Source of the DNA: Collybia mongolica
Taxonomy: Eukaryota > Basidiomycota > Agaricomycetes > Agaricales > Clitocybaceae
Length of the DNA stretch: 64,000 nucleotides
Reading direction: 5' to 3'
Assembly (NCBI GenBank): GCA_013420905.1
Contig: JAAXNY010000010.1
Span: 248,001 to 312,000, forward strand
The notes under the pieces are model-generated. The model was given only the letters and a program-made list of their open reading frames with translations, was not told the DNA's origin and made no database searches. Of this stretch, positions 55,534-64,000 are shown piece by piece. A program made the position numbers and the translations under genes. Numbering within the stretch: position 1 is the first letter of the stretch; every line of letters starts with the position of its first letter.

Positions 55534-58500
55534 TGAATAAGTTGTTTAGAGCGCGCATATACTGTCAGAATGTAGCAAAGAATACACTTTGGCTTGAATC
55601 GCTCCTTGAGTCCGAAAAACTTAAGTGGGACATTCTATTAATCCAGGAACCCCCCTGGAAAGTCGTTAGACACACTGCGTCGCTCACGGCAAAGGAAGGC
55701 GCCCCGGTAATCGGGGGGCCGACCCACCCGGAGTGGACGTGCTTCTCCCCCCCGGGCATTGATGTAAATGCCCGACCGCGTGTCCTCATGTACGTGCACA
55801 ACAGGCTCCGGCCCGCTAAGCCTGCGTTGAGACCAGACATTGTCTCTCATAGAGACATCATTGCAATTTCGCTAAAGGGCCCTGGTGGCCCGAAAACGAT
55901 AGTCAACGTATACTCTGATGCCGAGGGAACCGCCATCAGACACATATCCGATCACCGGGACAGATTCCGTGACGTGGGTTATATGGGTGGTGATTTTAAC
56001 TGCCCGTCCCCGTTATGGGACCCCGAAGTGATCAACAACAACCCGAAGGCCACCTCCCTACTGGAGGTGACACAAGACATCGGTCTCGAGAGAGTTGGGC
56101 CGCCCGCCAGGGTGACTACACATATCCCACGTAACAACGAACTCAGAGAATCAATCTTAGACCTTGTGTTTCTTGAAGACACAAGGACGTATCAAGCAGA
56201 AGTCCGTGTGGGGGAGGCGGGAGCCTCGGACCACAGGCCGCTTACCACAGTCCTCCCCATTAGACACGAAGTCATGGAGGGGAAGAAACGCATTAAGCCC
56301 AAATCAGAAGAGGAAAGTGATTTTCTCGAGATGATTGGGTTTAACCTAGACTCCATTGAGCTGCTGGAGGAACCGTCAGCTGAGGGAATAGACCATGTTA
56401 CTGAACGGATAGCCACCATCTTCAAGACCGCGTGGGACAAGTTTGCTGAGGCTGGGCATGTAAGCGCCCGATCAAAGCCTTGGTGGAATGCGACCTGCAC
56501 GGAGGCGAAGGAGATGGCCATGTTCACTAATGAGCGTGATGACTGGAGGACCCTAAAGAGGGTCACCAGACAAGCCAAGAGGGTCTTCTTTGATGAGCGC
56601 ATTGAGGAAGTGTCTCACACCACTAAGAGGCCATGGGACCTCATGAACTGGGTAGGGCCTCGCAAGACACCCGCTGCTGTTACAATCAACCATAACGGCA
56701 ACCCTTGCAACACGAACGAGGAACTGTGGGACGCCATCCACAGTACGTTCAACTCCGCACACGACAGACCAACCAACATGGCTGAAATGGGCGACCAATG
56801 GAAGGCCCCCGAAACCAGGGGCTGGACTAAATTTAGCCTCAAGGAGATGAGGGATGCCCTTCAGGGCACCTCGAACAGTTCGGCCCCTGGGCCGGACAAC
56901 ATCACCTGGAGGCATTTGAAGCGGCTCCTTGTAGGACCCGAAGCCCAGGCTATCATAGTCTGGCTGGCGAACGCATGCCTGTCATGCGGGCACTGGCCGG
57001 AACATTTCAAAGCCTCCCGCACCGTCATCATCCCAAAGCCAGGGAAAGCGACGTACGACACTCCTAAGTCTTACAGACCCATCGTGCTCCTAAACACGCT
57101 AGGCAAGCTTATTGAGAAAATGCTATCCACCCGCTTGCAGTTTGAGGCCCAAGCAGCGGGAGTCCTGCACCCGAATCAATTCGGTGGTGTCCGCCAAAAC
57201 TCCACCGAAGATGCCGGAGTACTTCTTACCCACATTGTCCGCGAAGGATGGACAAGGGGGGTTAAGACAAGCGTGGTTGCATTTGACCTTGCCCAATACT
57301 TCCCCTCGATCAACCACAAGGTGATGATCAACATCTTAGAAGGCCAGGGGTTCGCGCCCGAAATAGTCGCGTTCTTCCGGTCGTACCTGGTGGGTCGCAA
57401 GACCAGATATGTTTGGGGGGACGATGAATCCCCCCCATTCGATTCGAGCATAGGACTGGGACAGGGCTCCGCCCTATCCCCAATCCTGTCGGCCCTCATA
57501 CTAGCCATTCTCATGAAAGAGTTCTATAGACGGAACGAGAATGAATCAGACCTCATCTCCTACGTCGATGACGGGACCATCATATCCCAATTGAAGACGT
57601 GGGAAAGCAACAATGCTATGCTCAAGAGAGCGTACAACATCATCTTCCTCATGACGAGAGCCATGGGCCTGATCCTAGAACATGCGAAGTCCGAGGGCTT
57701 CCATTTCAGCCTTCTGAAGTCGGATGACAATCCGACCATAGATCTCGGCCACGCCCCCTATACAGGGGCCACACCTCTGAAACCGGGCATCCTTTGGAGA
57801 TACCTAGGCTTCTACTTTGACCGCGCGCTCTCGTTCAAGAAACACGTGGAGATGTACGCGAACAAGGCCCTGACCTCAAGCAGGGCCCTGTTAGCGCTTG
57901 GAAACTCGGCACGGGGCTTAAGACCCGTGCACAAAAGAACTCTGTATTGGGCTTGTGTACTTCCAATTGCGACGTACGGATGCCGGCTATGGAATGTTGA
58001 TGGGGCCTGCATCAAGGGGCACCTCGAAGCACTCCGCAAGATGCAACGAAAGGCTGCACTTTGGATCACAGGCAACTTCAGGACCACCCCGAAAGGGGCC
58101 CCGGAGACCCTCGCAGGCCTCCCGCCCATCCACTTGCATATCCGTAAATTGGTGGAGAGGAGCCACTACCGTGTCCGGACCTTGGCCAAGAGCCACGCAG
58201 TCAGGAACTTAATTGACGGACAGGCACACCTGTCAGTCAGTCGCATGTCCGACGCCAAAAGGCGCAGGATCAAATCCAGGATAATGGATTCATTTGCCCG
58301 ATTAAAGGAATGCAGCGATGATGCGTCTCCAGTGTTCCCCCTCGCGCAACCGGGCAGTCGATTACTTGACTGGGCGGCCAAGAGGGTGGAGATCAGACCC
58401 TCCCCTCCACCCGAAGAAGAGAAAGAGAAGAGGAAGACGGCTTTTGCTGATTTTGGGAAAGTTCTCACCCACTGAATCAACGAAGCTAAGCTCGACCCAA

Positions 58501-59378
58501 AGCGAGTCGCGATCATATGCGACGGGTCCGTCCTGCGGTCTGAGGACCTCCAAGCTACCTCAGCCTGGAGAGTCTGGTCGGATGGTACACTGTATAGCGG
58601 CCTTGCCCCCTGTGGGAATGTCACTTCGGACGATGCTGAGGCCTGCGCCATCTCGAAAGGGGTGGACGAGGCCTTCGGCGTCCCTAACTTAGACATCCGG
58701 AAAATTGATGTCTTCTCGGACTCCGTGAATGCAATCAATCTGGTCATTGACCCGACGCATCACACGGCACACAAATGGGCCGCCAACGTGTCGGCCAAAC
58801 TCGCTTACTGGCTAACGGTGAAACCGGACGCCAGTATTACTCTGCACCACACGCCAAAGGCGTGCGGGGTGCGCGAACATATACTTGCCCATGAAGCGGC
58901 CTCCACTGTAGAGGTCCCACATGGAGAAGTAAAACACACATCCCTCGCTAAGGCGAGGGCGGATGCGGTCCTACGTATGACAGACGCTTGGAGCGAATTG
59001 GCCAAGCAGAAGTCTTACATTGGGGCCCACTTCCTGCCGCTCCACGAAGGGAGTAAGCAACTATTGCCAAGCCACCTGAAAGGGGGGACTTGGATCGGAA
59101 AGGTGTCCACCAGCACCAGTGATACCGTCAGGCTGGCGCGGGCCCTAACGGGCCACACACCGATTGGTGCGTACAGACAGAGGTTCCTTAAGGAGAAGGA
59201 GACCTATGACTGCGACTGCGGCCTTGGAAAGGAGACCGTAGAACATGTATTCCGGTACTGTCCGCTTTACCAGCGGAAAACCCGGCCCGGGAGAGAGCTG
59301 ACTCTTGTATGGGTCAGCAACTTCCTCCACGACAACCCGGCGGCCTTTGGGGTTTTCCGGGAACCCCGTTTAGAGTAG
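55533..59378 (+). pseudogene. LINE-B ORF2: endonuclease-reverse transcriptase-RNase H, one TGA
   Basis: The ATG shares bases with the ORF1 stop (TAATG, 55531-55535). A 980-codon open stretch holds a complete endonuclease (YCQN, IQEPPW, GGDFNCP, SILDLVF, SDHRPL) and reverse transcriptase (FDLAQYFPSINH, GLGQGSALSP, YVDDGT, WRYLGFYFD). A TGA at 58473-58475 separates it from an in-frame RNase H with all visible acidic residues (CDGS, DDAEACAIS, FSDSVNA) and a terminal CDCG...H....C knuckle, ending TAG at 59376. All catalytic residues I can check are intact. The stop removes RNase H and knuckle from the primary product unless suppressed or repaired. Confidence 0.9.
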
Positions 59379-59855
59379 GGTGGGTGTACCGGGAGGTAAG
59401 TAGGTACTTGCTGAGGGGTAGCCGCGACACCGAGGCATCAGTCTCGGGCTTCGGCCCGGGATGAGTGGTCATGCATGGCCTCGGCCTCTCCGGACTAAGT
59501 CGATCTCCTCTTGAGGAGGTCTCCAGGGGATGAGCCCCCCCGGGGAACCTGTCGGCAGGGGTGGCCACACTTAAGCTTATTTACCAAGCGGATTGAGAGG
59601 CGCGGGGGGCGTGCCCCCCTGCTACGACGCCTGCTCTCGTTTCCCGAAAGGGACTACTTTACGGCCCCTCACAAGGGGGCTCACTCAGGGAGCGCTTCCA
59701 AACGGGAACGGGCGGGGCAATCCAGACCTGCCTCATATGACGGCCTATAATGGACATATCTTGACTCGGCTTGATACGATTACGGTTACACGTGACCGCT
59801 TCTGTACTTTTGTATTGCGGTATATAAAAACGTTGAAGGAAAAAAAAAAAAAAAA

Positions 59856-59870
59856 AAGTAATTGGACAGT
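59856..59870. repeat. target-site duplication, right copy (LINE-B)
   Basis: Matches 53291-53305 after the poly(A) tail. Confidence 0.93.
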
Positions 59871-60146
59871 TAACCACATTTCTATTGGAGTGTGCGAGCT
59901 AAATTGGAATTGGACAACGTCTTGTCCGCCGTGCTCATGAGCTTGTAAACTTGTTTCGTGATATCACAACCAACTCTCCTCCTTATCCGACAAATCAACC
60001 ATCAATCTATCTACTAGCCCTTTGAAGATGGTGATATTGGACACAAGGGGGAGCACTCAGGGGTTCATGTCAATAAATAAAAGCCGTCCAGGGCTCCCCC
60101 AGGCCTCTTCCTAGCAACCATTACCCCTCAGACTTCAACACTCACC

Positions 60147-62228
60147 ATGATGGTTCCACCCAACAATGTCATTGTTGCATCAGAAACACCACCACCATTC
60201 CAGCGTGCGCATACCATCGAGCTCGCCTCTGTGGAGGACGGCAAGATTACAGGAGTGAGCGTGTACACAGGGCGCGCGGAGGTCACTCGAGTTTTCAAGT
60301 TCAGCGTTCAGATGGGGCAGAACCAAGTGACAATAAATGGGTTGCCAAGTGTACTCGATCAGGACTTATTTAGGTGCGTAATTGGTGTGTTCGATGTTGG
60401 GCTACCTGGTATGAACCATAATTGCATTTCCTTTCACGTTCTAGAGTGGAAGGGCGGGGTGCTGCAACCATCCATGATGTGACTATTTCAACCGTTCCCG
60501 AACCCGACACACTGTCGACGTCTCCAGTCCTCAAGGCGCTACAAGCAAAGAAGCAACAAAATCAAAAGGCTATTCGGCGGTGCAAGAAGTCTATCGGGTC
60601 CGTCGAGGCTTATCTTGCTACACTACATGTTCAGCACATTGATATGGCGAAGCTCGGCCAAGTTATGACGGAATATAATTCTATGGCAGAGCAGCTAGAC
60701 GAGCGCTTGTTGGAATTGGAACAAGAATTGTGCGACATCGAGGAGGACATCACTGTGGAAAGTGCACAGCTTCGAGGAGCGACTATTGACAAGAAACTTG
60801 GCCTTCGGGCTGCCATTGGAGTTTTTGCAGAATCAGCAGGCGAGGTGGAGATTGTGCTTATGTACGGTATGCTTTGGACTCTGAGCAACGGTAGTACAAC
60901 TGACATAGTATCCTAAAGCTGTGCACGGAGCATCGTGGGACGCGTTGTATGATATCCGCGTCAACATGCAAACCAAGGAAAAACCTGTGACTTTGATCTA
61001 CAAGGCGGCCATCACACAGAGTACTGGCGAGGTAATCATAGACTTCTCTATGTATCCTCTATCAACTCTGTCGCTCATGGTTCACGTCAGGATTGGACCG
61101 ACGTCCCTTTGACCCTCGAAACGGCTACTACAACTTTCGGCCTTGGTCTTCCGGCACTTCAGCCGTGGAATCTATCTATCTACCGGCCATTGTCAAAAGG
61201 TTACGCTGGCGGAGGGCTGTTTGGATCCTCAGATGCAGCCGTAATGGCATCCGCATTTCGCAGCGCCCTCCGTTCCCCGAGTTCGGCAATGCCAGCGCCA
61301 CCCCCGCCTCCACAGGCGTTATTGCAGTCCATCCCTCCAGAACCAATGTCACATCGTGGCCTGACTGTTTCGTCCCAAGGAAATATTAGCGCGACTTTTG
61401 AAGTTCCAGGTCTGCTCACTGTGCCTAGCGATGGGGTGGCGCACAATGTGACCATTGTTCAGCTCTATCTCGATGCTGCCATGTCATGGGTGTGCGTACC
61501 CAAGAAGGACCCGAGGATGCATCTGAATGTGAGCTTTTTGATACGAAGTGGCCACCTTAACGTGTGCTGATGTGACCCACTGTAGGCCAAAATCAAGAAT
61601 GCTTCTGAGTATACCTTGTTACGGGGGAACGCAAGCGTCTATGTCGACGGTAGTTTCATCTCTAAGATCCCACTTCCCCCTGTCAGCGCGGAGGAGAGCT
61701 TTGACTGTTCACTAGGATATGTTTCTCTACTACTTTCGAGCATACTTTACTAACCAACATAAAATTCCTAGCATTGATCCATCGCTTCGAATCTCCTATC
61801 ACACACGCATCACAAAGGCCTCGAAAAGTGGCTTCTACAGCAAGTCCGATACTCAGGTCATGTCCCAGACCATCACAATTTTCAACACCAAGTCTACAGC
61901 TGTCGACAATGTCAAAGTTATAGAGCAGGTCCCTGTGTCCCAGGACTCGAGCATCACAGTCAAAATGGTCAACCCGGCACTTCCTGCCGAACCAGCGAGC
62001 ACGAAAAATACGCACGTGTCGCAGGGGGTGGTCGCGCAGTGGCATGGCGCGGACGAGCCGGGGATAGATGCCGCATCGCTGGGCAGGGACGGCAGGTTCA
62101 ACTGGGTGTGTTCGGTTCCTTCGCAGAAGAAGGTCAACCTGGTGCTTCAGTGGGAGGTTTGCGCGCCTGTCGGAGCGAATATCATAGGTTTGCGCGATGA
62201 TTTACTACCAACGCCGTTTAGGCACTAG
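60147..62228 (+). CDS. DUF4140/DUF4139-domain protein (mucoidy-inhibitor-A-like)
   Basis: Six exons (60147-60373, 60445-60866, 60919-61031, 61091-61528, 61586-61716, 61772-62228) give 595 aa. The N-terminal DUF4140 region shows ITGVSVYTGRAEVTRVFKF and a DQDLFRVEGRG turn; a coiled coil (KALQAKKQQNQKAIRRCKKS to about residue 200) separates it from the DUF4139 beta-rich domain (DIRVNMQTKEKPVTLIYKA through VNLVLQWEV). The function is unknown in fungi; the name comes from a bacterial relative. The fifth intron would begin AT (61717-61718) instead of GT and end AG (61770-61771): only this cut keeps the frame between SLG and IDPSLRISY. The promoter was displaced by LINE-B. Confidence 0.83.
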
Positions 62229-63420
62229 AGTCGTCATCAACCCCGCTATTTGCATCAGATACTCCGGATCTCTGGACGTTGGAATACGTATAGCCTGTAT
62301 GTAAGATAGAAGTATGACTTCACATGGACCTTTTGTGAAATGTATTCTAATTTAATTCCTTTTTCAGTTCATGACTCCTGAGCCTAGACTTGAGTCCAAA
62401 CAAAGAGCCTTAGTATCAATCTCATCCTACCGTGTGAAAGTGGCTATACTGACACCCATGTTGGATGATTCATGGACAATGGAGGGCGGTTCGATTTTTT
62501 TTCAAGGCATGATTTAATCCACATGATCCTTACGAAACCAGTCCTGATTTATTTCTCATTTTCTTACAGCTTCTTACGACCTTTCCGCCTCCAGGAGAGA
62601 CGTTTGGAGTGGCAGTCGGACCTTTTATCGTGTCTGCCCTCGAATGTCAGTGCCACGGAGCTATTTCGTATCCAAGGTAAAAGTATGGTTTACTTCAGAC
62701 GACCTGCTTGCGAAAACGAGTTCTCACTCGTTTTCGTTTCTTTCAGTGTTCCCGCCTCCTGAGCAGGCGTTCTTGAATGACAATGTTGTAGAGCTGTTTC
62801 CTCTTGAAATTAATATAAATTTATGACCCACCTCGGACGGCCGACTTGTGAAACCATTTCTCATTCGTCTTTTTCATTTTCATCAGCCAGGCAGATATTT
62901 GGGGTGGTTACGGAACTTTTTGATGCCGTGTCAGATACGAGTTCCGGTCAGCAAGCCGCATGATGGTGCGCATACCATATTTGGACGCGCTTACCCCTGC
63001 TTAGGCATCTACATGACCACGGACTTTGTGTGAAGGGACGAAGTGGGGAGCTATCACATGCCGATCGACAACACCTATAAGTGATTGGAATCAAACAGAC
63101 CCCCCCCCCCTCCCCCGAATTTGGGTGAATCTCCCGAGACCTTTGTTATTTAAGGAGTCAAACTCGATTCATGATTAGGTCGAGGCCACTTTCCATGACA
63201 AGCGCCCCCTCGCCCCCGGAATACTCTTAAGCGCCACCCACAACTTGGTAATGGAACCCGAAATAGACGTTGCAAGGGCCCACTGGTCACAGGGCCAACC
63301 CTTCACCACGGACTCAAAGAGTGACCCAATCCCAACCCAGGGTTTTCTTCACTCGCGAATAAGTGAGTTCCCCTTGTATCATCACGGGTGACGCAATCAA
63401 CCCGTGTGTAACAGAAACCA
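62229..63420. other. intergenic with short repeats and hairpin
   Basis: Contains a perfect hairpin with 10-bp stem and 6-nt loop (62711-62736, CG-rich CGAAAACGAG arm), a poly-C tract at about 63102-63114, and two loosely similar segments near 62600 and 62893 (GTTTGGAGTGG... / ATTTGGGGTGG...) each preceded by a pyrimidine-rich AG. No secure gene. Confidence 0.4.
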
Positions 63421-64000
63421 ATGGAGGCGATGTTGGTTCGCACAACCAGTTCAACCTATACCATTTTTGTAACGTCAGCCCAGATGACGGCTATCATGGC
63501 GCGAACAGAAGTGAGAATCTCTGATATCTTGATGATTACATGTTTGACACGACCGACCGCAGTGAAATTGCGGCTGGGACAGCTCATGTGGGACATGGGC
63601 AAGGGGAGAGGTTGCCCATTGACTAAAGAAAGTCGGGAGGAAGCCATGAAATGCGGCCCCGAACCATCATTGGGAGGTAGAGTCTGTCCCGCCATCGATC
63701 GTCGCGGACATGTGCCAACCACCGCCAACAACATTAACCAGGGGCAAGTGGATATCCCCCATGACTGCGACGATCTCGTACATACCGACGAGTATCAACT
63801 GTCATCTACGTCCACGGTACTCATCACAGGCGATAAATTTAAACAACGCATTCTGATTGATACAATAATAAATGTGTACGATAAAGTAACTCAACACCCA
63901 CGTTCCTCCCGTGAGCCATATACGACTCTCATCCTCCACCTCGGCAACCGCATCAAGCACGGACAAGTTAAAATTTCCAACCTTAAAGGCGCCCTCGAGA
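63421..64000 (+). CDS. partial open frame leaving the right edge, unknown
   Basis: From ATG 63421, just after an in-frame TAA, the frame stays open for 193 codons to the end of the window. The composition is protein-like toward the end (LITGDKFKQRILIDTIINVY, then TTLILHLGNRIKHGQVKISN) but no domain is recognised. An alternative plus-strand frame is also protein-like up to a stop near 63521, and a 92-codon minus-strand frame overlaps 63456-63734, so the coding frame is not certain. Confidence 0.35.
   Translation, partial: MEAMLVRTTSSTYTIFVTSAQMTAIMARTEVRISDILMITCLTRPTAVKLRLGQLMWDMGKGRGCPLTKESREEAMKCGPEPSLGGRVCPAIDRRGHVPTTANNINQGQVDIPHDCDDLVHTDEYQLSSTSTVLITGDKFKQRILIDTIINVYDKVTQHPRSSREPYTTLILHLGNRIKHGQVKISNLKGALE

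Larger units (their letters stand above)
53306..59857 (+). mobile_element. LINE-B: full-length, nearly intact non-LTR retrotransposon
   Basis: A 6.55-kb element between exact duplications, with 17-18 nt of poly(A) (59840-59857). Same order as LINE-A: 5' UTR, ORF1 with CCHC knuckles, ORF2 with endonuclease, reverse transcriptase, RNase H and zinc knuckle, then a 3' UTR ending GGTATATAAAA (59819-59829). It is CpG-rich and has only one in-frame TGA per ORF and no frameshift I could demonstrate, so it is much younger than LINE-A or LINE-C. Protein similarity to LINE-A is clear but moderate, so they belong to different subfamilies. The right end lies 276 nt upstream of the DUF4139 gene ATG, inside its likely promoter region. 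Confidence 0.95.

Noticed and set aside
58473..58475. TGA as a selenocysteine or programmed readthrough codon in LINE-B
   Set aside because: Fungi of this group lack selenocysteine insertion as far as known, and no stem-loop directly downstream was evident; CpG deamination is simpler. Kept only as an alternative in the findings.

Overview
The window is nuclear DNA of a filamentous basidiomycete, most likely an agaricomycete. The evidence is dense short introns (about 46-70 nt with GTNNGT...YAG borders), single-copy eukaryotic housekeeping genes (BMS1, GLO3-type ArfGAP, UBC1-type E2, a Cep57/Ppc89-domain protein, a mitochondrial NAD+ carrier), expanded F-box-like and MDR-reductase families, and fungal-type non-LTR retrotransposons whose ORF2 joins an endonuclease, a reverse transcriptase and an RNase H. 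I cannot name the species from sequence alone. I checked most gene models below by splicing every exon: the totals are divisible by three and the joined protein matches its family.

Layout. 1-1.5 kb: decayed Ty3/gypsy gag on the minus strand, running off the left edge. 1.5-7.9 kb: a full-length, mutated LINE (LINE-A) flanked by a 15-bp target-site duplication. 8-14 kb: AT-rich repeat desert with low-complexity and LTR-like remnants. 14-20.5 kb: three minus-strand genes (single-pass membrane protein, mitochondrial NAD+ carrier, F-box-like protein). 22.3-24 kb: ArfGAP GLO3. 24.2-26.7 kb: decayed F-box-like gene, then a CpG-starved 5'-truncated LINE (LINE-C) on the minus strand. 27.8-33.4 kb: two copies of an MDR (quinone/enoyl reductase-type) gene, the first intact and the second frameshifted, with a solo LTR between them. 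34.6 kb: GNAT acetyltransferase. 37.6 kb: UBC1. 39.2-40.3 kb: DUF4139 pseudogene. 41.8-45.4 kb: BMS1, divergent from a Ppc89-like spindle-pole gene across a 190-bp shared promoter. 49.8 kb: MFS transporter. 53.3-59.9 kb: a nearly intact LINE (LINE-B) with 13-15 bp target-site duplication, landed about 280 bp upstream of a DUF4139-domain gene (60.1-62.2 kb). The right edge holds an open reading frame that leaves the window.

How it fits together. The host genes are unrelated housekeeping functions (ribosome biogenesis, Golgi traffic, ubiquitylation, spindle pole, NAD+ import) and do not form a pathway or a biosynthetic cluster. The coherent story is the retroelement layer. Three LINE copies of different age share the same 3' terminal motif and domain order. 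The two full-length copies carry an overlapping TAATG at the ORF1/ORF2 junction. All seven in-frame stops I found in LINE coding frames are TGA. The older repeats have almost no CpG while adjacent genes are CpG-rich. Together these point to methylation-type CpG deamination acting on repeats, plus a stop-restart way of translating ORF2. No CRISPR array, rRNA, canonical tRNA or plasmid feature was seen.
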